DNA of 64,000 bases from Pseudomonas kilonensis (GTDB taxonomy: Bacteria > Pseudomonadota > Gammaproteobacteria > Pseudomonadales > Pseudomonadaceae): assembly GCF_001269885.1 (NCBI RefSeq), contig NZ_LHVH01000034.1, positions 124,001 through 188,000 of the forward strand, in the 5' to 3' direction. Below are positions 46,463 through 53,549 of the stretch, one piece after another (within the stretch, counting starts at the first letter, position 1; every line of letters starts with the position of its first letter). Made by a program: the position numbers and the translations under genes. The notes under the pieces are model-generated. The model did not search any database. It was given only the letters and a program-made list of their open reading frames with translations, and was not told the DNA's origin.

Positions 46463-47635
46463 CTATAGATAATCCGTTTTCACATACAAAACAGCGACCG
46501 AACCAAAGAAAGAATAGAAAGGTTCCATCTTGTAATGGTCAACGGCCAAGACCACAAACTCTTTATACACGTCAAGAAATATGCCTCCCATAAGGGCATA
46601 CTCAGCGGCCTGCGAGAGAAAGTTGTTCCAGATCGTTTCATCACTCTGGGCCACAAACCACTTGGAATACAGCGGCCGTCTGGACTCGAATATTTCCTTC
46701 ATCTGTTCGTAGTTTAAACCCGTCTGGCCATAATCCCCTGCACGGAGTCGTTCCAGAATAGCTTGATGGCGCTCGTGCCAAGTCTGTTCATCGCCACACA
46801 GTTCAAAGAAAGAGCCAACGGCCGCAGGCGCTGTTAATTTATCGCCAATAGTCAGCAATTGCTGATTGACTTTGCCGAGAAACTCATCACGCGCGCTTAG
46901 CGAACTGGCGTTCTTGTTAAACGATATGTATTCGAACTCGCCACCGAACAGCTTATGCTCCAGGGGAACACCCACAGCGCGCGAAAAGTCGCTCAAGGCG
47001 TCGTCCGCTTTGATTAACTTTGCTCCCGCCAGCCCTGGTTGCTCGCCAACGTGGGTAAAGGTGTACCGGGGCGCGCCTTCAGCGTCCATGTCATAGGAAT
47101 AATCCGGGCATATCGCACTGACAATGGTCAACGGCCGATCAAGTGACTTACTGCGGTTGATCTGCGCTACAACGCCCCCCATCGCTACCTGCGTCGGGGG
47201 CATCAGACCACCAGCGGTCAACAGTTGCGATAGGGCTGATCCGTACAATTCAATGTGCTCCACATCTGTATACTTCAGCTCGACAGCGGACTTCGCAACG
47301 TGGTTATCCGACAAGAGCAACGACGCTATCGAAGGTATGCGTCCTTTAGACTTGAACACATGGATATTGGTAAGCACCCGTCCCTTGGCATTCAGCAGTT
47401 CAAACTCAAACTCTGAATACTTGTCCTTGAGCATCATGTAAAACAGATAGTTACTCACCGGGAGCGTCTTGTTTCCGAAAGACCTGCGTAAAGCAACGTA
47501 CTGACTGCGCAGATTTTCAATTCTCCCCGAGAGGAACTCCGGATCCTTAGGCACATTTAACGCATCGTGAGGAATACCGGAATTTATGCATTTCAACAGG
47601 TCACGACTCAAGCGTGAATCAATATTCAAAAACAT
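46463..47635 (-). CDS. Unrecognised 390-residue protein of the luxI operon
   Basis: I cannot place this protein in a family. It is soluble by composition, with no membrane helix and no signal peptide. Notable stretches are IVSAICPDYSYDMDAEGAP near residue 180, GVPLEHKLFGGEFEYISFNK near residue 226, and FFELCGDEQTWHERHQAILE near residue 275; the Cys-Pro-Asp-Tyr group and the Trp-His-Glu-Arg-His group look like possible active-site elements. No Walker, Rossmann or ATP-grasp motif was found. The ATG at 47635 follows GGGTGA at the same spacing as in rsaM; a GTG at 47644 overlaps the previous stop. As the only unplaced soluble enzyme of the operon it may build the core of the product. Confidence 0.6.
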   Translation of the reverse strand: MFLNIDSRLSRDLLKCINSGIPHDALNVPKDPEFLSGRIENLRSQYVALRRSFGNKTLPVSNYLFYMMLKDKYSEFEFELLNAKGRVLTNIHVFKSKGRIPSIASLLLSDNHVAKSAVELKYTDVEHIELYGSALSQLLTAGGLMPPTQVAMGGVVAQINRSKSLDRPLTIVSAICPDYSYDMDAEGAPRYTFTHVGEQPGLAGAKLIKADDALSDFSRAVGVPLEHKLFGGEFEYISFNKNASSLSARDEFLGKVNQQLLTIGDKLTAPAAVGSFFELCGDEQTWHERHQAILERLRAGDYGQTGLNYEQMKEIFESRRPLYSKWFVAQSDETIWNNFLSQAAEYALMGGIFLDVYKEFVVLAVDHYKMEPFYSFFGSVAVLYVKTDYL

Positions 47636-47640
47636 ATTAC

Positions 47641-48417
47641 TCACCCGCGTTTGACTAGTGACTCTTCCTTCATGATCTCAGGCATTTTCATTCCCGCTGG
47701 TGTTTCATGAACGTCTTTAAACAACAGCATGTCGACAAAGCGATTTTCTTTGTTCTCGGAAAAGCCTTGAGGTGCGAAATTTTCCTTGGGATTTTCAAAA
47801 GTCCCGAACAGCATGTCCCAGATCGGGAAGTCACTGTAATTGCACTCATGACGATCACGTTGGTGATGAACCCTGTGCATCTCTGGACGCTGGAACAAGT
47901 AGCCCAGGAAGTGCGGGGTTCTGATATTGGCGTGATAGAACATCTCGCCCAGTGCCGCGAACATCACGTAGAAGGCACCCGCCTCCACACTGATGCCCAG
48001 CAACACGTAGGCCACCGCACTGCCCAACATCGAGTTGAAGACCATTTCCGTGGGATGCTTATAGAACGAGGTGAAGACTTCAATCCGTTGCGGGGCATGA
48101 TGAATCTGGTGAAACAGGCGCCACAAGGTGTTATTGGCGTGGCGAAAGCGATGCCACCAGTAAGTGACGAAGGTATTGACAAAATACGCGATGAAACCCG
48201 CAACGAGAGGACTATAGCTTGCAGAGAGATGAAACAGGCTGTGACCTTGCATCCACTTGTTCCATGACACCCCGGCCAGCAACGCCACCGCGATCTGAAT
48301 AATGTTGAGGGTCATGGATCTAAAAAACCAGGTACTGACTTTGGGTAGCTTCCACCCTGGAATAATATGTTCCAGAACCAGCACCGCCAGCGCGACGCCT
48401 ATCAGATAGATAATCAT
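47641..48417 (-). CDS. Sterol desaturase/fatty-acid hydroxylase-superfamily enzyme
   Basis: A 258-residue membrane di-iron enzyme. The histidine boxes are HRFRH near residue 89, HQIHH near 103, HANIRTPH near 167 and HRVHHQRDRHECN near 184, the full set for the FA_hydroxylase family. Four or five helices surround them. Members hydroxylate or desaturate lipids and carotenoid-like substrates. AAAGGA precedes the ATG at 48417. It directly follows luxI by 46 bases and is the first pathway gene after it. Confidence 0.85.
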   Translation of the reverse strand: MIIYLIGVALAVLVLEHIIPGWKLPKVSTWFFRSMTLNIIQIAVALLAGVSWNKWMQGHSLFHLSASYSPLVAGFIAYFVNTFVTYWWHRFRHANNTLWRLFHQIHHAPQRIEVFTSFYKHPTEMVFNSMLGSAVAYVLLGISVEAGAFYVMFAALGEMFYHANIRTPHFLGYLFQRPEMHRVHHQRDRHECNYSDFPIWDMLFGTFENPKENFAPQGFSENKENRFVDMLLFKDVHETPAGMKMPEIMKEESLVKRG

Positions 48418-48463
48418 AGCTAATCCTTTAATCTCAGTTTTTTATCGTCACCCAGCGTCCAGT

Positions 48464-49042
48464 TTAATAAGCAGACAAGGCACTTATTGTTTGCTCGTTA
48501 ATCTCGATCCAGAATGCAAGTACCGGCTTACCATCAATCAGCTGAGCGCAGGACACACGATGCACGTCTGCCCCCATTCTTCTGAGCAGTCGTTCGTTAC
48601 CGACAGCAGAAAAAGCGATGAGCCTTTTAACGTTATGTCTTTTGGCCACTAACACCACTTGTTTCATTAACCGACACGTATCCAGCCAATGACCTGAGGT
48701 AGAAGCATCAGCACCTTCCGAGTTCACGGCAAAACGAGACAACTCCCAGATGTCGTTTGACTTTGGCAGCGGTATATCGCCCATCAGACCTGGAAATATC
48801 TGTTCAAGAAGATAGTTATTGCTCGTCGTCAGCATCCTTGCACAACCGCAAACATGCCCTGCTTTATCCCGAGCAATAACATAGTAGGTGTCGTCGCGGT
48901 CAAACTCGTCAGACTCCAGGCCCACCTCACACTTTAGAGGCCAGCCCATTTTTTCCACAAAGATTTTGTAGCGAAAGAGTCCGAGCCCCGCAATAAGCTC
49001 AGAGGAAAGTTGCTGCGCTGTTCCATTTATTATATTTAACAT
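48464..49042 (-). CDS. luxI-like: Acyl-homoserine lactone synthase, LuxI family
   Basis: A 192-residue LuxI protein with the full set of invariant residues: Arg24, Phe28 and Trp34 in GLFRYKIFVEKMGWPL, Asp45 and Asp48 in ESDEFDRDD, Arg69 in CGCARM, and Glu100 and Arg103 in WELSRFAVN. It makes an N-acyl-homoserine lactone from SAM and acyl-ACP; chain length cannot be read with confidence. Residue 143 onward (AFSAVGNERLLRRMGADVHR) is typical. It heads an eight-gene operon, and an rsaM-like gene and luxR lie upstream, the arrangement seen in PfvI/RsaM/PfvR and BraI/RsaM/BraR systems. A lux-box-like palindrome is 60 bases upstream. Confidence 0.94.
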   Translation of the reverse strand: MLNIINGTAQQLSSELIAGLGLFRYKIFVEKMGWPLKCEVGLESDEFDRDDTYYVIARDKAGHVCGCARMLTTSNNYLLEQIFPGLMGDIPLPKSNDIWELSRFAVNSEGADASTSGHWLDTCRLMKQVVLVAKRHNVKRLIAFSAVGNERLLRRMGADVHRVSCAQLIDGKPVLAFWIEINEQTISALSAY

Positions 49043-49072
49043 TCCACACCAGCTTCCAATCCAGTTCCCTGG

Positions 49073-49119
49073 ATTAGAAGTCATGATTGCGGAACAAAAC
49101 AGCTGCCCAAAAGGGCAGC
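49073..49119 (-). promoter_or_regulatory. luxI promoter with lux-box-like palindrome
   Basis: GCTGCCCAAAAGGGCAGC at 49102-49119 is a perfect 18-bp palindrome that fits the Pseudomonas las/rhl pattern NNCT-N12-AGNN. On the minus strand TCTAAT at 49078-49073 can serve as -10, which puts the palindrome centre about 44 bases before the start of transcription, the usual place for LuxR activators. A hairpin terminator is the other reading. Confidence 0.45.
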
Positions 49120-49504
49120 CTCTATAACGCCACCTTCGACGCCCAGGCGTGCACGCACTGAAGCAAAATCCCATGCGCCGGCCCGAGCCTGCGGACGACT
49201 GGTGGAGTCACTGACGAAAAGCCAACGGAGATGGATGGTCGGCTCGCACCGGGGGACAGCATTCCATTCGAAGCGCCCCCAGCTTTAGCCGGGGTGACAC
49301 TGAATAACATTGATGCTGTCATGAAAAACCGGCATTTGCGAGTTTGACTGGAGAGTCAATTTGGGATGTGACAGTGACAGGGGTAGCTTATATATAGAAA
49401 GAATTGTGTCTTAATCGAAAATAAGGAGACCGGCACCCCCACTGCCACCTCAGTGATTAACGGCGCTTCCTCTTTACGACATTTGTAACACCATCAATAC
49501 ATCA
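49120..49504. other. luxI-rsaM spacer without a convincing gene
   Basis: Nearly 400 bases. A minus-strand open stretch of 66 codons (49122-49322) has no ribosome site and ends beside the lux-box-like palindrome; it is not called. A short dyad CACTG-CCACCT-CAGTG lies at 49440-49455, and a strongly A/T-rich patch (TTATATATAG) at 49388-49398 could hold a promoter. Confidence 0.5.
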
Positions 49505-49555
49505 GGTTGCACCATTAACGACAATGGTTGCACCACTAAAACTCAGGGTTGCACC
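49505..49555. repeat. Three GGTTGCACC repeats at 21-base spacing
   Basis: GGTTGCACC occurs at 49505-49513, 49526-49534 and 49547-49555, exactly 21 bases apart, or two helical turns. The third copy lies in the last codons of rsaM and the others just after its stop. Confidence 0.8.
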
Positions 49556-49931
49556 CATACTTCAAGCTCTCAGGCAGCTTCGATTTCAAACGCTGCCTGG
49601 ATAGCCAGATAAGAAGCAGTTGTTGTGTAATGTCGGCCCCGAGATCATACCCACGGGGCGAACGTAACATAATGTTGCAACTGATGCCGCCCGGTGCTAT
49701 AAGAGCCTTTCCAGAAAAAGTTTCTTTAAACCAAGACCAACCGATGCTCAATTTTGGTACGAAACCCTGGCACTCCCATTCACTGTATCCAGCATATGCA
49801 ACAGGCAGTCCGAGTTCTTTTAGTTCGACAGTCAGGCTAGTGTCAACCCAGGCGAGAGAAGGCTGAAACGACAAGCCGCTTAACTCCGCATAAGACAGAC
49901 GTACCAGCTGATCGGGGGCTAAGGATTGCAT
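49536..49931 (-). CDS. RsaM-like regulator (DUF4902)
   Basis: A 131-residue protein resembling the DUF4902/RsaM family, small negative regulators encoded between luxI and luxR in Burkholderia and P. fuscovaginae. The family-like parts are VDTSLTVELKELGLPVAYAG, YSEWECQG, LSIGWSWFKE, and ISCNIMLRSPRGYDLGADIT followed by TQQLLLIWLSR. RsaM has no known DNA-binding motif and tunes AHL output by an unresolved mechanism. It has its own ATG with GGGTGA upstream, is divergent from luxR and points toward luxI. The family call rests on recognised pattern and gene order. Confidence 0.78.
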   Translation of the reverse strand: MQSLAPDQLVRLSYAELSGLSFQPSLAWVDTSLTVELKELGLPVAYAGYSEWECQGFVPKLSIGWSWFKETFSGKALIAPGGISCNIMLRSPRGYDLGADITQQLLLIWLSRQRLKSKLPESLKYGCNPEF

Positions 49932-50060
49932 TTACATCACCCTGATTAGTTATTAGTTTTTTATTATTTGAAATGGATTTCCTTGCACATCACAACATCA
50001 ACAACCCAACACTTTGGACCCAGGCACATCCCTTACACCCTTCAACATTGGTAAGTACAC

Positions 50061-50774
50061 ATGTCTGATTGGCGCGAGCATTACCTATCTCTGTTCATGA
50101 ATGTAACATCCAAGGAAGAATTGCTTACGCTGCTTGAATTTGTCACTCGCTCTTTTGAATTCGATCAATACTCCCTCGGCATTCGCTTTCCATTGCCCAT
50201 CTCCAGTCCGCAATTTCATCTATCATCCAATTACTCCCCCTCTTGGGAGAACACCTATAAAGACAATAACTACTTCAGCATCGACCAAACTGTAAAGCAT
50301 GGGTTAACAGAAAACCAGCCACTGTGTTGGTCTGCCGATACATTCAAGGAGCATCTTCATTTCTGGGAAGACGCCAAACATTATAAACTTGTCCATGGCT
50401 GGTGTACGCCGTCCCGAGGAAAACACGACACGATTGGACTGTTTTCCCTGATCAGATCCGCCAGCCCGGTTACATCATCGGAACTCAACGAGAAAGAAGC
50501 AAAGCTGATCTGGATAGCCCATATCGCACATTCCACCATGCTCAACTTTATTGCCCCCAGCTACATCCCTGAAATTGGCGCGTCCCTCACCGCCCGGGAA
50601 GTAGAAACCTTGAAATGGTCGGCAACGGGCAAGACCTACTCCGAAACGGGATTGATCTTGTCCATTGACGAAAGAACCGTGAAATTTCATCTCGTCAACG
50701 CCATGCGCAAACTGCACTCCACTAACAAAGTAGAAGCTTCCATGAAAGCCTATGCCCTGGGCATGCTCCATTGA
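50061..50774 (+). CDS. luxR-like: LuxR-family AHL-responsive regulator
   Basis: A 237-residue LuxR protein: autoinducer domain (about 1-165) and a GerE-type HTH (SLTAREVETLKWSATGKTYS to the end). Ligand-pocket residues Trp62, Tyr66, Asp75 and Trp90 are conserved (SWENTYKDNNYFSIDQTV, LCW), but the Pro that normally follows the Asp is Gln76. In the HTH, ERTVKFHLVNAMRKLHSTNK is normal. It should bind the AHL made by the adjacent synthase and act on lux-box sites. It is divergent from rsaM across 129 bases and convergent with phzF. Confidence 0.93.
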   Translation: MSDWREHYLSLFMNVTSKEELLTLLEFVTRSFEFDQYSLGIRFPLPISSPQFHLSSNYSPSWENTYKDNNYFSIDQTVKHGLTENQPLCWSADTFKEHLHFWEDAKHYKLVHGWCTPSRGKHDTIGLFSLIRSASPVTSSELNEKEAKLIWIAHIAHSTMLNFIAPSYIPEIGASLTAREVETLKWSATGKTYSETGLILSIDERTVKFHLVNAMRKLHSTNKVEASMKAYALGMLH

Positions 50775-50817
50775 TTGAGCGCTATAGCTGAATCAACGGC
50801 GGAGAATCGAAGCTGAT

Positions 50818-50851
50818 CGCTTGAGAAATACGCTCAGGTATTTCTCAAGCG
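50818..50851. terminator. Bidirectional hairpin between luxR and phzF
   Basis: CGCTTGAGAAATAC (50818-50831) and GTATTTCTCAAGCG (50838-50851) are perfect 14-base arms around six bases. They lie between the two convergent stop codons; there is no T-tract. Confidence 0.7.
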
Positions 50852-50869
50852 AAGGGTGTTGCGCAAGCA

Positions 50870-51649
50870 CTAAAGGGTGATTTCCCCAACCATATACAAC
50901 ACCGACTCCCCGGTTATCAGCACTCGGTCACCGGCCATCTCACAGCGCAGCTGCCCCTTTCGGAGCCCACCTTGTTGCGCCGTCAGCACTTGCTTGTCCA
51001 ATACACCCGACCAGAAAGGCGTCAATGAGGTATGCGCCGAGCCTGTCACCGGGTCTTCGTTCACCCCGACATTTGGGCCAAACCATCGAGAGACAAAATC
51101 GAAATCCTTGCCTTGCGCGGTCACCACCACACCCCGCAGTGGCAACCCCTTCAGGCGAGCGAAGTCCGGTGTCAACTTTTCGATAATCGTCTCATCAGGC
51201 ACTACGACGATGAAGTCGTCTGTTGCAAAGACTTCTGCCGAGGTCAAACCCAGTGCGGGTAACAACTCGGACGGCGGTGTGCAGCGCTCAGGGATTTTCG
51301 CTGGAAAATCCAACGTCAGCCCGGTACCGGAGCGACGGACCCGCAGCTCCCCGCTGCGCGTCGAAAACCTTAAAATATCTGCGTTTACGCCTAACTTATT
51401 CAAGATTACCCAAGCGGCCGCCAACGTCGCATGCCCGCACAGCTCAACTTCGACCAGCGGCGTAAACCACCTCAGCTCATAGATATCGCCTTGCTTAACA
51501 AAGTAGGCTGTTTCTGACAGATTGTTTTCAGCGGCAATCGCATGCAACTGCTCGTCTGGCAACCAATAATCCAACGGACAAACAGCCGCAGGATTACCCG
51601 CGAATGGCTGAGAGGCAAAAGCATCAACTTGAAAGATAGCGACCTGCAT
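50870..51649 (-). CDS. PhzF-family isomerase/epimerase
   Basis: A 259-residue PhzF-fold protein with two similar halves. It begins QVAIFQVDAFASQPFAGNPA, followed by AAENNLSETAYFV, where the Glu matches the PhzF catalytic residue, then ELCGHATLAAAWVI and NEDPVTGSAHTSLTPFWSGV. True phenazine genes are absent, so it is one of the many PhzF relatives that isomerise unknown small molecules. The ATG at 51649 opens MQVAIFQV. It faces luxR and lies inside the inserted block, but it is not part of the luxI operon. Confidence 0.9.
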   Translation of the reverse strand: MQVAIFQVDAFASQPFAGNPAAVCPLDYWLPDEQLHAIAAENNLSETAYFVKQGDIYELRWFTPLVEVELCGHATLAAAWVILNKLGVNADILRFSTRSGELRVRRSGTGLTLDFPAKIPERCTPPSELLPALGLTSAEVFATDDFIVVVPDETIIEKLTPDFARLKGLPLRGVVVTAQGKDFDFVSRWFGPNVGVNEDPVTGSAHTSLTPFWSGVLDKQVLTAQQGGLRKGQLRCEMAGDRVLITGESVLYMVGEITL

Positions 51650-52064
51650 TAATCAGACTCCTATTATGACCTGACGCTGACAATATAAATAACAAGCATT
51701 AACAACAGCGAGACCACTGCACTCACAATCAATAAACACTAACAACTATATGACACTAAATTTAAAACCAATTACCTATCGCTGTACACCTGCCCTTTCG
51801 GGCAGGAATTTTCATCCTGTCACTCAATTCAAACATGAATAAAAAAAATAGACCGGCACTTCCCCAGAATTACTTTTGCGCTTGACTTAGCTTAACTACA
51901 GAAACGCCCTACAATTATCAAACAAAATAGCCTCCCAGCGAGTCGCAGGCAATCGTTTTAAACAGACCTTGAGTTGAATGACCGCTCTCGTTTAACGTCT
52001 CACCCCGGTGGGGTCAACGTCGACAGGTGTGGAGTTCGTGCCCCACCAACTATAAGGAGATGGA
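51650..52064. other. phzF-GST gap, A/T-rich
   Basis: About 415 bases with no credible gene. It holds one palindrome at 51789-51806 and then an A/T-rich stretch leading to a good AAGGAGA ribosome site for the GST gene. No clear -35/-10 pair was found. Confidence 0.5.
51789..51806. promoter_or_regulatory. CCTGCCC/GGGCAGG palindrome, lux-box-like or terminator
   Basis: CCTGCCCTTTCGGGCAGG shares the core CTGCCC-N4-GGGCAG and the CT-N12-AG pattern with the palindrome before luxI. It is followed on the plus strand by AATTTTC, so it could equally be a weak terminator. Confidence 0.4.
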
Positions 52065-52688
52065 ATGCTACAAATACTGGGCAAAGCCTCATCGATCAAT
52101 GTCCGCAAAGTGCTCTGGACCTGCGCAGAGTTGCAAATCCCTTTCGAACGGAAGGACTGGGGCTCTGGTTTCAGGGAAACGAACACACCTGAATTCACGG
52201 CACTGAATCCCAATGCGATGGTTCCGGTGGTTGAGGACGACGGCTTCGTGCTGTGGGAGTCCAACACGATCATCAGGTACCTGGCGAACCGGAACAACGC
52301 CCTGCACCTTTATCCAGCAGACGCAAAAGCCAGAGCCCGGGCGGATCAATGGATCGACTGGCAAGCCACCGACCTCAACAAGTCCTGGGGTTATGCCTTT
52401 ATGTCGCTGGTCAGGCAATGCGCCGCCCATCAAGACCATGACGCGCTGGCCGCAGGATGCCGTCAATGGTCCAGGCACATGGCGATCCTGGATCGACAAC
52501 TCGACACAACGGGCGCGTACGTCAGCGGCAGCGAGTTTTCGCTGGCAGACATCCCGATAGGCCTTTCAGTGAACCGCTGGTTTGAAACCCCACTGACTCA
52601 TCCGGACTTCCCCGCGGTCAGTGCCTATTACGAACGCTTGAGCCAACGTTCCGGCTACCGCCTGCATGGCCGAAACGGTACGCCGTGA
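52065..52688 (+). CDS. Glutathione S-transferase
   Basis: A 207-residue GST. The thioredoxin-like N-terminal domain has LGKASSINVRKVLWTCAELQ with the likely catalytic Ser, then NPNAMVPVVEDDGFVLWESN, where VP and ES bind glutathione. The helical C-terminal domain includes GSEFSLADIPIGLSVNRWFE. It conjugates or isomerises electrophiles in the cytoplasm; substrate unknown. AAGGAGATGG precedes the ATG. It is the last intact gene before the right-edge scar of the inserted block. Confidence 0.92.
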   Translation: MLQILGKASSINVRKVLWTCAELQIPFERKDWGSGFRETNTPEFTALNPNAMVPVVEDDGFVLWESNTIIRYLANRNNALHLYPADAKARARADQWIDWQATDLNKSWGYAFMSLVRQCAAHQDHDALAAGCRQWSRHMAILDRQLDTTGAYVSGSEFSLADIPIGLSVNRWFETPLTHPDFPAVSAYYERLSQRSGYRLHGRNGTP

Positions 52689-52741
52689 AGCCCACGGTTC
52701 AGCCCCGCGTCGAACGTTTGCCCGCCAGGCGTTGCGGCCAG

Positions 52742-52783
52742 TTGCCGGCGTTGGCGCGGTTCTTGTTGCCGGCAACGCCTTAG
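52742..52783 (+). pseudogene. Detached 3' end of the EEP-family gene
   Basis: These 42 bases match 40680-40721, the end of the EEP gene, at 39 positions and read LPALARFLLPATP-stop, against LPVIARFLLPATP-stop in the intact gene. Upstream of 52742 similarity fades. The fragment marks the right edge of the inserted block, complementary to the hrpB fragment on the left. Confidence 0.75.
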
Positions 52784-52803
52784 TACGACTCGCCGCAGAA
52801 TAA

Positions 52804-52825
52804 CTGTGGGAGCTTGCTCCCACAG
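52804..52825. repeat. Shrunken REP element
   Basis: CTGTGGGAGC-TT-GCTCCCACAG, a perfect dyad made only of the outer REP ends; the usual inner part of about 65 bases is missing. Confidence 0.8.
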
Positions 52826-52958
52826 TGGACCTGTGTCGCAATCTAGAACGTGCCAGTTTGGGATAACGCCTGGCCTACACGAGCAGTACGCTCTGACTGT
52901 CTTGGTGGTATTGCTCTGAGTCCGCCTCACACTGAACACCCCTTTCAAGGAGTGATCC

Positions 52959-53426
52959 ATGAGCGACATCCAGATTCGCCTGGCTGAACAGAAAGATGTT
53001 GAAGCAGTGGGTGTACTGTTTGATGCGTATCGGCAGTTCTACAGGATGGATGCCGACCTACAGCGGGCGACCGCCTATATCAGGGCACGGACTGAAAAAA
53101 GTGAGTCCCTGGTGTTCGTTGCAAAGAACGCCGCCAAAGAGATTGTGGGGTTCTGCCAGCTCTACCCAACCTTTTGCTCGGTTTTCACGGCGCGCATCTT
53201 CACTTTGTATGATCTTTTCGTTGATTCGAACGTACGCCAACAGGGTATAGGCAAAAAGCTGCTTATGGCCGCCGAAGAATATGCCAGGCAACAGGGGGCA
53301 GTCCGTATGGACTTGCGCACTGCCAAGACCAATCAATCCGCCCAGGCACTCTATGAGTCTGCAGGTTGGATACGCGACGAGATGTTTTTAAGCTACAGCA
53401 AGTTTCTTGAGAAAGACGGTGTGTAG
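52959..53426 (+). CDS. GNAT-family N-acetyltransferase
   Basis: A 155-residue single-domain acetyltransferase. It starts SDIQIRLAEQKDVEAVGVLF, and the acetyl-CoA loop is YDLFVDSNVRQQGIGKKLLM near residue 85, followed by NQSAQALYESAGWIRDE near residue 127. Substrate unknown. CAAGGAGTG precedes the ATG. It lies between the EEP remnant and hrpB, so it either belonged to the original junction or came with the insertion. A 15-base inverted repeat overlaps its stop. Confidence 0.9.
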   Translation: MSDIQIRLAEQKDVEAVGVLFDAYRQFYRMDADLQRATAYIRARTEKSESLVFVAKNAAKEIVGFCQLYPTFCSVFTARIFTLYDLFVDSNVRQQGIGKKLLMAAEEYARQQGAVRMDLRTAKTNQSAQALYESAGWIRDEMFLSYSKFLEKDGV

Positions 53427-53460
53427 ATGAACGCCTCCTGGGAAAGCGTTCATCTACACA
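53420..53460. terminator. 15-base perfect hairpin at the GNAT stop
   Basis: TGTGTAGATGAACGC (53420-53434) and GCGTTCATCTACACA (53446-53460) are perfect arms around 11 bases. The stop codon of the GNAT gene is inside the left arm. No T-tract follows; the right arm runs into the half REP. Confidence 0.65.
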
Positions 53461-53549
53461 CCGCTATCGCGAGCAAGCTCGGCTCCCACAGAGTTTGTAT
53501 TTCATATCCTGAATTTCCTCAGCTCATTTACGCGGCTTCACCCGCGCCG
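53459..53549. repeat. Right copy of the island-flanking direct repeat
   Basis: Half a REP element, then a spacer and the final codons of hrpB. Its partner is 40801-40890. About 84 of 91 positions agree, with one single-base gap. Confidence 0.8.

Noticed and set aside
49122..49322. 66-codon minus-strand ORF between luxI and rsaM
   Set aside because: No ribosome site and no family pattern, and it ends at the lux-box-like palindrome; more likely non-coding spacer.
50870..51649. PhzF as sign of phenazine production
   Set aside because: No phzA-E or phzG genes are present; PhzF relatives are widespread and have other roles.
40932..53426. Integrative element with its own integrase or a prophage
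   Set aside because: No integrase, transposase, relaxase or phage gene is present, and no tRNA lies at either edge.
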